From contig CM060062.1 in assembly GCA_030533445.1 (NCBI GenBank), positions 15,022,164-15,086,163 of the forward strand: DNA of 64,000 nt. The letters are read 5' to 3'. This document shows positions 1-12,700 of the stretch, in pieces; within the stretch, counting starts at the first letter, position 1; every line of letters starts with the position of its first letter. The stretch comes from Cyprinodon diabolis (lineage: Eukaryota > Chordata > Actinopteri > Cyprinodontiformes > Cyprinodontidae). The position numbers and the translations under genes were made by a program. Below the pieces are notes generated by a model. The model was not told the origin of the DNA. It made no database searches and worked only from the letters and a program-made list of their open reading frames with translations.

Positions 1-580
1 ATAATACAAGATAAGAAGATTCTGAGGGCCCTTGACAGAGGTGGGGCCCAAAAGAAGAAGAAAAGATACGCCCCACTGGATGTTTCAAATATATAAAAAA
101 AAAATCCTGCAATAAAATAAAATAAAATTTCTCTGTGTTCTCCTGGATTTTTAAGCATTAAATGGTGAAACAAAGCAGGAATATATTGATCAACCCACCA
201 CCCTCTCTACTCCCGCATCCATTTACTCTGCAACATCTGCATGCCTCCACAGCTTTAGCTTCCTCTTCAGTGAAAACCAAAGTTCATACTATTTTCTCAG
301 TGCTATTTGAGTCTTATTCCTCTTGGAATAAATTTTTTTGTTTGTTTTGTTTTTAATAGACTGAATCTTAGACTTTTCTTTTGTATTTTCATAACTTCCC
401 CAGGAGGTGCTAACTTTCTGAACCCATTTCTTCCTTGTTTACTCCTTGCACACATGCATGGTATCGCTGTTATTGTAAATCTACAAGAAGGCCTTTATTT
501 AGTAACAAACTGAGCAAAAACAAAGCATAAAACACAAAAATAGCAAAAACATGCTGAGCAGGACTCATTGATCATGTTAA
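1..580. other. intergenic, nothing recognised
   Basis: AT-rich sequence. Short open frames here show no recognisable motif. Confidence 0.4.
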
Positions 581-810
581 GGGGAGTGGTGGCCTAGTGG
601 TTAGGGCATTGCGCTTGGATCCCAGAGGTTCTGAGTTCAAGCCCCACTCCCACAGACTGCCACTCTGGGTTCCTAAGCAAGACATTTAACCCCACAGTGC
701 TCCCCAGGCACAACACAATGGCAGCCCACTGCTCCCCAAGGGGGTGGGTCAAATGCAGAGGGGAATTTTGTTGCTTTGTAATAATGTAATGAAAATTTTA
801 ATTCTCTTTT
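581..810 (+). mobile_element. tRNA-derived SINE
   Basis: The head has a Pol III A box (TGGCCTAGTGGTTAGG, about 590-605) and a B-box-like GAGTTCAAGCC (about 633-643). It then reads through the teleost SINE body (CACTCTGGGTTCCTAAGCAA; CAGCCCACTGCTCCCCAA; GGGTCAAATGCAGAGG). The tail is AT-rich (TAATAATGTAATG). This is a SINE and not a functional tRNA, because the acceptor stem and anticodon arm are not intact. The exact 3' end is uncertain. Confidence 0.85.
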
Positions 811-1632
811 ATTCTTTAATCTTTCAGAAAAGCTTTGTTTAAAAACCAAGATGCACAAAATGGCATTTAAGCTTTAAAAAAATGTCATGTGACTAACATG
901 CCCCTTAAAACATAATGGGGAAGTTGATAAACCTATGCTTATAATGCATTGATGCATATTTCTGCAGGTACTTCATATCCTCCACTTATCAGTCAGCTGA
1001 CAGATTTATTTTATCTATGGACAGCAGAAATAAAATCTGAAACTGAGGTCAGATTTTTGCTAAACGGACCACAGAACTCTGCATCTGAGATGCATCAAAA
1101 ACATCCTAAAAATAAATCTAAGGATGAAATTCACCATCTGTCACACATCAAAACACCAAACTGTCACCACAGGCGGTCTGCGTGGCTCAAAGGATCACTG
1201 AGTTTCAGTCAGTCCTCTCTATTCTCTGCAGTTGATTCTCTCTTCAGTCTGTTTAATTGCTGGTGTTGGGCTTCCCCTCTGCACATGGTTCATTTGTTAT
1301 GTTGTATATTGGTGTTTGTTTTTTGTTTTTTGTGGAAGCTACTCTATGAATAAATTGTTACGAGTTGTTATTGATTAATTGCCAGTAATTACATCTTATT
1401 TGCAATATTTTAAAATATTTTCCAAACTACAATTGCACAAAAGGATTAGATAATCAAGATAATCATCATTTTTATTTAGTCAAATTTTAATAGAAAGCAT
1501 CATGAATTTATTTGAAAATAGACTTTAGACTTAGATAATATTTTTTTTTTCTTTAAAAAAATTAACCATCTACAATAATTAGTTCATCTTTTATTTACAT
1601 ATTAAAGAACTAGATGAATATTTTAGGAAAAG

Positions 1633-1663
<31 letters not shown>

Positions 1664-2820
1664 GGCATTTTGTATTGCTGGTTGGATCAAAATGATGACT
1701 AGAGCTTAAGAATAAATCATAATAAATCAAACAATTTAAAACAACAAAGATGCACAGGGCCGGGAGCACAGGCAGAGAAAACAAAGAAAACAACATATCC
1801 AGAGAAAAGCTACTCTGCAGGTAAAAGGAGGAATCCAGCAAAGAGCAATTTAGTAGTAGTAGCATATAAAATTGAATTGCTGTTGAGTTATGAGGAGATA
1901 ACGTAAAAAATGAGGAAGGGAAGACAGAGGAAGGTAGACTAATTAATGGAGTTAAACAGCATTAACATAATAATATTAACCAAACAGGAAAAACAAACAA
2001 GCATTTTGCAGAAATAATATTCAAAACATGTTGGATACAACATTTACTAGTCCAGTGTGCTTTCTTTAGCTGCCCAAATACATTTTTTGCTCTTAAGTCC
2101 GACAATAGAAATGAAACAGCTTATTAGGCTTTTGTTGTGTTGATGTCTTTAAAAATAGCATAACTTTGGAATCTGGGCTTTCTTGCTATTAAATATCCTG
2201 TCCCCATTGTCCCCATAATCAATTATAATATTCAAACTGTTTTTAACTGAATAGAAACAAATGGAAAGGGGAATTTTCCCATGCTAGAAAGTCTGCAGAT
2301 GTAGAAACCCCAGAAGGCAGTGTACCAGGGAACTCAGGGGCTGATAGCAAACACAGTCAGAGGGCCGTTTGAGATACTAAGAGAACCTGTGAATCTTTTC
2401 CAGATGTGCATGTTTATATTTGAGTCCAGGCCATTGCCAACTTAGCTGAAGCCGGAGATGAGACTGGCCAAACATGCAGGTGTTCTCAATCAGCAATGAG
2501 CGGAGACTGGAACAGGACATAAAAAAAGAGAAGCACAATTGAAAAGAAAGAAGGGTCAGCTGCCTGCAGCGGACTGGACAGCAGGCCAAGAAGAGGGCAG
2601 CGGAGCAATAACTTGGCAGAGAAGTGGAGAAAAACCAGCAGAATGGACAAGAGGGCAAATATAAAGTCTTCAATCTGAAAGGACGAGGAGGACAGCAGCA
2701 ACAAAGACAGAAACAAGAAGTAGAACCAAGTATTTACTGACGTGATTTTTTTTATTGCCATTGTGCCCTTTTGTAATTTATGTCTTAGGGTTTTAGATTG
2801 GGAAATACTTCTAAGAACCC
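811..2820. other. intergenic, nothing convincing
   Basis: Holds a 134-codon open frame (949-1353) with no recognised domain and a long poly-T tract (about 1636-1659). No gene supported. Confidence 0.4.
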
Positions 2821-2824
2821 TTAC

Positions 2825-3000
2825 GCTATGTTCACTCAGCAGCCTGAAGTGACCAAAATCAGATTTTTTTGCCCAAATGCGACTTCTACCCGATGTTTTC
2901 ACCACAGTCTGAACAACACAGATCCGATTTTTTTCAGTGCGACCCAGGCCACTTGGCTATGTGGTCCTTAATCCGATACACATTCACATTCATTCAACCT
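2825..3000. mobile_element. MITE-like DNA-transposon remnant
   Basis: Contains repeated ATCAGATTTTTTTGCCCAAA / GATCCGATTTTTTTCAGTGC and TAATCCGATACACATTCAC motifs, typical by recall of short fish DNA-transposon derivatives that begin with a GTTCACTC-type end. Termini and target duplication were not resolved. Confidence 0.3.
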
Positions 3001-3119
3001 CAACGTCATTGATAGCCAACAAAGGTTAATATTCTGCATCTTGCTAAGCAGAAGTGGGAAGAAACAACAGTTTCTTTAAAAGCCTCAATTGGTTGTGTAA
3101 CAACAGGAGTTATTGGCTA

Positions 3120-3440
3120 TTAGTGGGAAGTCAGGTTCTGGTGAAGGTTTTTCTTCAGGGGAAGTTCTAATCTTTAAATCAAGACTAAAAACACATTTGT
3201 TTAGGATTGCCTTTGACTGTTCTAGTTAAACAGTTCAACTAAAACATATTTTCTTTAATCCAACTGTTTTTAATATTCTTTTTTTGTTTCTGCATTTTTT
3301 ATTTTATTTTATTTATTTATTTTTTCCTACTTGCTTTGATTCTGTTTTATCTTCCTGTATTTTAATCATGTAAAGCACTTTGCATTGTCTTTGTACTGAT
3401 TTGTGCTATACAAATAAATTTTCATTGCCTTGCCTTGCCT
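3120..3440 (+). mobile_element. LINE 3' end, L2-like
   Basis: Carries the 3' UTR pattern shared by fish L2-type LINEs and their SINEs: AATCAAGACTAAAAACACAT, a T-rich stretch, TGTAAAGCACTTTGCATTG, GTGCTATACAAATAAATT, and a tail of short TTGCC-like repeats (GCCTTGCCTTGCC). Only the 3' end is present, as expected for 5'-truncated retroposition. Confidence 0.7.
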
Positions 3441-5587
3441 AATCTCTACATTCACAGCATACAGTGTAATTGCATTAGAAGGAATTGCTGCAGTGTCAAT
3501 GAGTCAATGAAATCCTCTCGGATTCCATAGTTTCCATATTTTTACTTATTATTAGGTCCTATATTATGTAAAATTTACTTTATAAACATTTTGTAACAGT
3601 CATGCGTGTCTTGAAGCCTATGTATGAGGTTCACAAATGAGAAATAACCCTTTCACCTCTATCATTGCCTTTTTCTATCTCTTAGCTAATGTGTGCTAAA
3701 AATGTTCTGTTTATAAACCTTTCTCCTTCTGACATCACAAGGGGAAATAAACAGCCCATCGGTCAAGCCTTCACCTTCACTGAATGGTTTTTTTTTTCAC
3801 TCTCCTAGTCATCATCTTTATAAACTTTACCACTGGTTGTCATGGTTGCGGGTTGAGGGCTTGCAGTCTTTGGGAGGACTGGGGTGTTAAAAGCCAAAAC
3901 AGCTTGTTCAGAGGAGGGCTGAATGAGGAGTTATTGGGTACATGCTGTTTACCTAATCTTGGAGAAATTTTCCTGCACAAACGGCAAGAATAAAGTATGG
4001 GGGCCTCATTGTTAAGATTTTTTTATTTTCAAATGTGGCATAATATGGGAGATTTAACATATTGAAGTAAACTTGACTGATCTTTTTTTTTCCATTAGAG
4101 AATGTGTTTTTTCATTATTGAAGTGAATTGTCTTTATAGTTATTTATATAAATATGAGGACTTTGTTTTGTAAAGTCCATTGGAACATTTATTTGCAAAT
4201 CAGTTTTATAGAGGAGTGTTGGCCTAGCGGTTAGAGCAGATCGCTGTGCTCTGAGAAGGTTCAATAAAGTTCAATTGCTATTTAAATTTTTTTATTTCTA
4301 TACCAGTAAAGTGATTTTAATTAAACTGAACTAAATTGAAGATATGCTTAATTCTTTTTTTTTTTAAGCCTCAGACAAGTTTTCTTCTAGGATTGCTAAC
4401 TTTTGTGAATTGTCCAAGAAACTCCTCACTGCAAATGCATGATATGTGTAGGAAGACGGTGTGCCCACTGTCCTTCATGGTCGGAAGGGTGGGTTACGGA
4501 AGCTAATTTTTGTTTACATGTGTTCTGCATGTACGCAAAACCTTCAATTTATATATTATCTGACCAAAGCATGTTCTTCCAAATGCTTGGGGCAAAGAAT
4601 TAATAGGACTTTATGTTGTTTCCTTCTATAATAAGCCAAAAACATTGAAGGTGATGGTATTTTAAAATGGTTTAGGAGGTATAAAATCATTTTGCATTGG
4701 ACACCATCTATTCATAAAAATAATTTTCTTTTTTTTTGTGAAATATTGCCCAACATAACCCTGTTTGATTATATCTAAAAAATGTTTTTGCATAGACAGA
4801 TTTAAATGGACAACCCAGGTGGAGTTTGCCCCACAACCTTTGACCTTTGACACACAAGTTGAAGACTCTGCTTTGGTCTGGATTACAGCACAACTACAGC
4901 TTCAGGTTCAGTACTTGCACTTTGCAGGGGGATAACAGAGGGGGAGAATAAAGAATATAATGCAGCCCATAAATACTTAAATTTGATAGCTTAGGTTTTG
5001 CTAAATATTTTACTCCAATAAAATGGTCTGGTTCCTCTTGTCAGTCATCCAATTCAGAAGTTCACAAGATAAACTTGAATAACCGCTCTCCGTAGCTTCC
5101 CTCCATTCACCAAAGAACTTTGCATGTTATTATTATATGGGTCAAGACCAGACTGCGTGCTATAAACTCATATGGGTTAAACATCCTTACTAGGCTGAAT
5201 GTGCAGTCTTTAGTTTACAGATAAGAAACATTTATGAAACTCTTACCGCTTCCTGTTTGCCTCACTGTGCAAACACGTGCCTGAAGAGGACAAAAACACG
5301 TTTATAATGTTCACCATGATCTTTTTCATTGTGTCTGCATAGTGATCTGTTTATAGAGGGTTCGGACTACAGCGTATCATAGCAAATGCGTCAACATGTT
5401 CAGATCAGCTTCATGTTCGATTTTCATCTCCAACTTTCTTTAATGTTTTCATATACATCTTTTACTAGACTCTGTCACATTATCACTCATCCCAAGTGTT
5501 TGCTAAGGTTTCCATGTAACCTAAACTTTTTTTGCATTTTGTCAAAACTCAACCTAAGACTTCTGTATTTTTTATTAGAATTTTAAG
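3441..5587. other. intergenic, one short SINE fragment
   Basis: A truncated SINE head lies at about 4211-4290 (GTTGGCCTAGCGGTTAGAGC, with the A-box pattern). Nothing else was recognised. Confidence 0.4.
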
Positions 5588-5992
5588 TGACAGCAGACCC
5601 CTGAGACCCAGGAATTTAGACAGACACAAGGTGTGTATTTAAAAGATTTACTGAGAACTGTGGGTAATACATTTTTATTAATGTAGGCAGTCATAGTGGT
5701 AGCAATATTACGCTGGTAGATGGTGACTGAACCAAATTATGGTAGGGACAACAGATAGGCAGCTGGCTTGAGGAGGCAGATGAAGGCAGAACCTGCAGAT
5801 GACAGGCTAAACTGGGCAACTGGAGACCTGATAAGGTAATCTTTGAGTAGAGTGGATGATGGGTGACAGGCAGGAAACAGGCTTTGAGCAGATTGCATGC
5901 AGGTAGAAGAGACTGGTGTCAGAAAGAAAGAGTCTGGAAAATGACCAGCGTTAGAAGCTGATGACAATCCAGCAGAGGAGTGGGCTCTGTCA
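5588..5992. mobile_element. possible mobile element with TGACAG...CTGTCA ends
   Basis: The segment is bounded by TGACAGCAGACCC and GGGCTCTGTCA, a short imperfect inverted pair. Its purine-rich interior (ACAGGCAGGAAACAGGC, GAGTGGATGATGGGTGACAG) resembles dispersed fish repeats. No clear target-site duplication was found, so the ends are provisional. Confidence 0.35.
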
Positions 5993-6329
5993 CTGGAGTT
6001 ATCCTAACATGAACAAGCAGACATTCCGGTGGGGAAAAACTTTACTTTTATTACTTCATTTTCATTTAATTTAGCCATCACACATTACTCCATCATATAA
6101 AATCTAAATGCTACATTAAAGTTTGTGTATGAGATGTCAATCATTTTGTAAGCTAAGTATCAGCTCTTTTTTCAAATGCTATTCCCACTATTGCATATTG
6201 TTATGTTTTAGTATAGTCTAAGTTCCAACAATATTTAAAAAAGGGAAATCATTTGGAGGAATTTTTCATGACTTCGAAGCTTATACATTTTTATTTCCTG
6301 TTGCTTAAAGGTTATCTATTGTATGAAGT

Positions 6330-6750
6330 AAAATTCCTCCACCTGCTTATCTCCGCCCAGCTCTTATTACGGCTCATCTGATCCACCTGCTTCAGTATCT
6401 ATTTAACCAGCCTTCAACCAGTCATCAGTGCCGGATTATTTCGAGCCTGTGGTGAGAAGTTTTCATGTATTCATGTTTCTGATTACCTGATCCTGACCTG
6501 TTTTGCCTCTAAACCTCTGAGCCTGCCTGTCTCCATTCTGATCTTTTTGCCCGACCTGTCTTCTGACTCCTGCCAGATCTCCGCCTGTCTTTGTACCGAA
6601 CCTGGAACTTTTTCCCAAATTCGTTCTGGATCCTCCTTCCTCGGCATCTTTTTGAATCTCTGATCTCCTGGCTATGACTACCAAGCACGTTCTTGATTCA
6701 TCGCATGGGCAGCCGACCGGCTGGAAGCAACCTCACCCTCTGGGTTCGGT
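6330..6750 (+). mobile_element. LTR-retrotransposon-like fragment
   Basis: Pyrimidine-rich sequence with repeated CCTGAC/CCTGCCTGTCT/GACCTGTC words, a TATA-like TATCTATTTAACCAGCC upstream and a GGTTCGGTA end. It resembles U3/R/leader parts of fish Gypsy-type LTRs. There are no paired LTRs or coding region. Confidence 0.3.
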
Positions 6751-9179
6751 ATGAACTATAAGACAAGAGTTTCCTGCCTTAGACATGTCATCTTTGTTAA
6801 AATGTATTTCCAAGGGATGAGATACCAATACCAAAATCAGAGACATAGAAATTATTATGTAAAGTCCTAAATTATTTGATTTCATTTTTTTATGTGTTTC
6901 CTGTTTTGCATATAAAGCTCAGAGAATCTATGTCCCAGAGCTAGATAATCGTCCACTAGATCTTAAATCTTAATTTATATCCTAACTCGGTGTTTACAGC
7001 TCTTCTTTATAAATTCTTTTTTTTAAATGATATTAAAAAAGTTACTTTTACAATTATAATTCAATCCTTTCTTATTGTTTCTATAATGTAGTAAATATCA
7101 GTGCAGATTCCAAGCCCTGGCAAAGTTAATCTTTTACGTGCAGAATAAACTGTTGAAACTGGAAGCTTTGGCAACAGGTGTACATAACACGACGTGCAAA
7201 ATGACCATGCAGCATTCTATGTTTGTTGAACATCTCAGACGAGAACTAACAAAGGAACAAAAAAGAGTAGTATCACAGTGGCAGAGGGTGTATGCCTGTC
7301 AATGAATAGCTATATGAGCAAAAGATAGCCTGAAAGGTTACAGTTTAAGACCCTGTTAATCTGAATGTCTCACTACATCATTAAAGAAAACAGGTCAAAC
7401 CAATGTTTAGTCTGCAAAGGTTTTATTGGTTTTAAGAGTTGAGGCAGCTTGAGAAAAAAAATGTCTCACTTCTCCCTTCACTTCAGCCATCAACGTCTGC
7501 AGAAACTCAATGATGAAAAGCCTATAAAAGTAAAATTTAATTTCCTTTCCTAAAACCAGTCATTCTGTATGCGGTGAGGCTAGTTTGACCTCAGCGTTGA
7601 CGAGAGGCCGTTCCTCTACATTTAACTAAAAGTTGCAGCTTCCGACTTGGATCAATCAAGCATTAAGCCAATATTAATGCTTATTTAAGACAAATCTTGA
7701 GCTATTTGGATACAATGATAAGGTGTATGTTATGGTTAGTTAAGACAAGGCTTTTAAACATAGAATATCTTTTTTTTAGTGTGAATTTTAAATTAATTAA
7801 CTAGTACTATGAATATATTACCCCATTTATTTACCCTTTTGTATTATTAATAATACATTATACAGATGTAGGTAAAAGAAAAAGTTAAGTGCTTTTATAC
7901 AACATGTGCTCGCTGTGTGCATGCTGCATGACTGGACCTGGGGTGAATGCAGTTTGTTAACCCTTGAGATTAACACCTAAAGATGTTGATAATTAACTCT
8001 GGTAAACCTTTCAATCATTAAAGCTAATCACAAATTACTCTATAAACACTGCATGCATGCATGTGTTCATGTGCTGACATCAAGAAAAAGCTTTACAAAG
8101 TTTAAAAAGTTGAACAGAAATCCTGGAGAGTTTTGTTTCTAGGAAAAAAGTTCGCCTGACCTTTGAAACATGTCACTGCAAAGCTGTTTTTTTTCTTTTC
8201 TTTTACAGTGTATATGAATTCAATGGTGTGGTATTACTTTAATTAGTAGATATTCATTTCACCCCTCACACTATAACTAATGTGTAAGTCGAGTTCAACT
8301 GAAAGAAAATTACGGTTAGTCCTTATATCGTGGATTATCTGCCTCTGATTCCTGCTGTGATAACAAGTATCAGTTCTTCCAGAGGCTTTTCCATCTTCCT
8401 CTGGTGTAATCATAAAACAATATTAGCAAGGACAACCCTGATTAGGGGGAAATAACTTGATTATCTTATCATAAATAAATATACTTAAAGGCATGGAATG
8501 TGCAGATAAGAAACATCTAAGGGTTTTTGCACAGCTTAAACTTGGGTAAAACAACCCTCCAAATCTATATACCTTTAAAAAATATTGTATTTGGTTTTCT
8601 TTTTGCAGATTACTTTCATTCTTTTGCATCAAACGAGTTGTTGAAATCCCCAAATTAGCTTTTTTGTGTTGAGAAGCAGTGAGCTGACTCATTCAGACAG
8701 TTATAAGACACTCATGATGACACACAGACACATGGGGCGCGCATGGACACAGTTACCTGTTTTCACTTGTTATTTGCATTGAAGGAACTTTGCTCCGTCT
8801 TTCCTTGACCAAGTCTGGTGTCATATCAGGTGTTCTCCTCTAAAGCACTTACGCCACAGTTGTATGAGTAACAGAGTTGAGGACATTGAGTTTAGAGTCG
8901 TTTGCATCTGATGGAAAACTGGGCCACAATTTCAATTTGCCATCCAGGAACTACCTCTGCGCTCAGGCTGGGTTTATTCATCAGAACGAGAGAAGTGTAA
9001 TCTTATGACTTTTGAGGAAAGACTTATGGGGGAGGGGTAATATATGATTTGAAGAAGGTTTTATTCAAGCCTGATTGCTCTTGGGTTAGAATCTTTAGAA
9101 CAGAATACCACACACCGCATCAGGTGTAAAAGCTTTACGGTGTGACTACACATTAGCATCATTCTCATCAGAGTATCAC
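6751..9179. other. intergenic, upstream of the SLC26 gene
   Basis: AT-rich, with no coding region recognised. It probably contains the proximal promoter towards the 3' end, but no diagnostic element could be assigned. Confidence 0.35.
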
Positions 9180-9252
9180 AGGAATCCAGGATTGGAATCT
9201 AAGCTTTGGAGGTGGACACTGGAATCTCATCTTATTTACTGATCGCACCAAG
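9180..9252 (+). other. slc26a6l: probable noncoding first exon of the SLC26 gene
   Basis: A good donor (CCAAG|GTAATT) at 9252/9253 lies about 360 bp upstream of the exon carrying the start codon. That exon has an AG acceptor at 9615-9616, so a spliced 5' UTR is likely. The 5' boundary (transcription start) cannot be read from the sequence and the given start is nominal. No convincing TATA box was seen. Confidence 0.35.
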
Positions 9253-9628
9253 GTAATTCATTATTTCATCTGGAGTTTGCTGTATGAAACAGTTGATTCT
9301 CAGTGAAGTCATACTTTCAATTAATTTTAAAATGCTTCCTTTTATTTTGTTGCAAATCAGACTGTTTTTTATAAAGTGGTCCTAATTATCAGTTCCAACT
9401 TTAGAATTGTGTTTTGGTTTAAGTTACACGGTGCATAACTGTGAATCATTCAGCCACAAAAAAATAATAACTCAGTCATAAAAATAATTCAGTCGTGATA
9501 AAGTCAAGCTTCTATGACGAGGAAGCATGGGTGGTTGATTATAAAGTATTGCTCAATTCGAGCAAACCAATATGGCTCCAATGTCTTTCAATAATAACTG
9601 AAAGATTTACTGGCAGCTTTTTGTAGCC

Positions 9629-9756
9629 ATGGAGGAGAGAAGAAGGCTGCCCTACAAAGTGGACAGGGAGTTCCTGGATGAAGGCGCTCTGGATGAGATA
9701 GGAGAGAAGAACGAATCCAAACCATCTCTGTTAAACAAGATAAAAGGCTCGCTGAG
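9629..9756 (+). CDS. slc26a6l: SLC26 coding exon 1 (N-terminus)
   Basis: Encodes the cytosolic N-terminus beginning [20 protein letters not shown]. It follows the SLC26A6 pattern of a short YxVxR(E/P) motif. The donor is CTGAG|GTAAAG and the exon ends in phase 2. Confidence 0.9.
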
Positions 9757-12700
9757 GTAAAGCCTTATTTATTTCACTCTTACATTAAAGTACGCATCCA
9801 CCCTTTAAAACATGTATTTAACAATTAAGAATACAATAAAGTCAACAAAAAATAGGGGCTATCTAAATAATTTTCTAACTTTGCTGGGTAAATAAAGATT
9901 TATAAATAAATTAACTTGTTTTCTTTTGTCCTTAAGTAATAAGAAGAAGAAAGTCTTCAACTTATTTAGTTACTTCATCACCACCAGTCCTCTTGATTAT
10001 GTGTAGTATATTCTAATCACTTAAAGTGGAGCTGCAGTACTGTTTGCCTGTTTAAATGTTTGGATGTTGTTGCACTTTGCCTCTCCTTTCTCATTGTTTG
10101 GGGAGCTGTGATATAAAATTACTGTCAGCTGCACAGATTTGAATAAAGCTATGAGTGAACATTAATACTGGTTGGTGGTGTGTGAAGTCACATCCTATAA
10201 AGCCAATTATTTTGGTCTTCAACAAACACATGCATAGAAGAAGATTCATTTTAAAAAACTATAATAGCAGTACCACTGGCAGGGTTTGGGTGGGGCTAAA
10301 AATGATTTAATCTTGAGCCACATCTTAAATTCTGTGATATTATGGCTAGCATCACTTAATATGATTGTATATCAGTTACTTTCCAGAAGTAATGTATTCT
10401 TTTTAAATTGTTATTTTTATGTCAGTTAATAAATTCTGTTGTTATATTAAATGAATTGTTCTAATCAGCACTGGACTCTTAAAGTCAAAATGCTATCTGT
10501 TATTAGAAGGAACAATGACAAAAGAATAAAACTAAATACAATTCTTTATCTTTTTGGTAATTAATGAGTTTCTTAATTTATAGACTTACAAACACGATAA
10601 AAATCACATTTTTAAATACCTTAAGTCTCATAGTACTTAACCATTTTTTTTTTGTTTTAACAATAAATATAAAAGCAGAAATGCACACATTTATGTTTGT
10701 GGAAAATATCTAACATGCTGTATCTCCACATATAACTGCAGGTTACATGTTCCCAGAATTATAAAGTCTGCAAAGTGAGGTTTTTATTGGTTACATGTAC
10801 ATTCATTTCCCCACGTTACTGCTAAAAATGTTAACAAAATTTTGGCATTTCTAGAAGATCGTAGTGAATGTTATACATCTTTATATTGAAATGTACTTCA
10901 GGAGAGATAATGTTTTGTTCACTGTTTTCTGTTGCTCTACCTCAGGTGTAATGGTCCCCGGGTGAAGAGCTGTATGCTGGGGACCTTTCCTGTTTTTTCC
11001 TGGCTGCCTCGTTACAAATTCAAAGAGGATGCTTTGGGTGACTTGATCTCAGGAATCAGTGTGGGGATTGTGCAGCTCCCACAGGGTGAGACAGAGCTCC
11101 TCTGGGCGAGGGTGGAGTTTGGGTGGTTACAGAATTAAAAGAGAGAGCCATAAATTATTTAATTATGGCGGTAGGTTAATAAGTTCCAAGGCTGTAAACC
11201 TTTGCAACATTTCTTTGTTTGTTTATTAAGCAGTCCACCGACAGAAGAAAGTGTTGCTGATGTTTATTCTGTTTTTTAACTCTTCAAAGATTAAAGGCCT
11301 AAACAGCAGGATTCCTTCTGTACATTCAATAATCTAAATCAGTATTTAAAAGGAAGGAAGGAAGGAAGGAAGGAAGGAAGGAAGGAAGGAAGGAAGGAAG
11401 GAAGGAAGGAAGGATTTCTTGGTTGCTAACACTTTTGATTCAGATCTAATAAAGCTTTCTGCTTTGTTCAGTGTCTTGTGGTGAGTTAGTTTAGGGCTAA
11501 ATCATCTTCAAGGACTGTAATATACATTTTATTCAATCTCAGAATGATGGAGAAATAATATTTTCCTTCATGTTTGTATTCCCTGTAGGTATGGCCTATG
11601 CACTGCTGGCATCTGTTCCTCCGGTATTTGGTCTTTACTCCTCCTTCTACCCAGTTCTCATTTACTTCATTTTTGGAACATCTAGGCACATCTCAGTTGG
11701 TATGTTTATTGTATTGGTCCTCTTTAAAACTTTTGATGGTAAGCATTGCTTATACTGTAGAAGGAATATCCACGGTCTAAAATAAAATGTCCGCCTCTGA
11801 CAGATTTATAGGTGAACATGAAAATTACAGAGAGTTACAGAAGTTACCAAAGCCGGGACAATATCTTGGTGTCCATTATTATTTAAATGACTGATTAAGT
11901 AAACAGCCTTATTTCTCCTCACATTCATAATATAGATGTTTTAATTTAAAAATATGATATTTGTAAGTATTACACTTACAAATATAGGTAAATAGTTTTC
12001 CTAACTGAATCAGCTTTGGGAGAGTTACTATCAAACATGCTTGATTTTAGTATCTAGCCTTTATAAAAATCATGGGACTCAAGTTTTAATTTTTCTTGAT
12101 TGTAAAGAATGAGATAACCTGATAATAATCCTGTGGTATGAGTGAGGCGGTCAGAGCTGGGAGAAAGACAGATGAAGCTAAATATAAAAGATCCCCTGAA
12201 GAACATCTGCAAAAGATGCTGCAAAAGACATGAGACTATGATTCATGATCCAGCAAGGCCAACCCTAAACACACAGCCAAAAATACAATAAAAGAGTTTA
12301 TATCAGAACACAATTATTAAATACTCTAGTCTAAGTCCATACCTATATTAAACTATAACCTTTGGCGAGACATAAGAACTGTTATTTAGAGAATTTCTCT
12401 GGCTGCTGTTCTACAGGGTTTGATGCTCTACTTTGTGTTGGACAAGGACACAGTTCTCCCTGGCACATATTTACATAGTTTGTTGTGGTAGGATGAAGGA
12501 TTGTGCAAGGCATTGCAACTCTTAAAGTTAAATGCTTGAGGCATGACAGCTAAGGCTTGGCTAAAACTGGGTTATAAAACACAGAATTTATCGAATCATA
12601 GGCTATAAATCAGTTTATAATCTCATTTATATGAACAAGTGAAACAGTTGTAATGAAAATGCTCCAAATGAATGAATAATGAATAAGCTGACCCAAACAC

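Noticed and set aside
581..655. tRNA gene
   Set aside because: A and B boxes are present but the cloverleaf is not intact and the sequence runs into a SINE body, so it is a tRNA-derived SINE.
949..1353. 134-codon open frame on the + strand, followed by an AATAAA
   Set aside because: Longest frame in the left flank, but low complexity, no domain, no splice context and no recognisable similarity. Its length is compatible with chance.
6463..6684. 73-codon minus-strand frame in the LTR-like fragment
   Set aside because: Arises from pyrimidine-rich repetitive sequence. No motif recognised.
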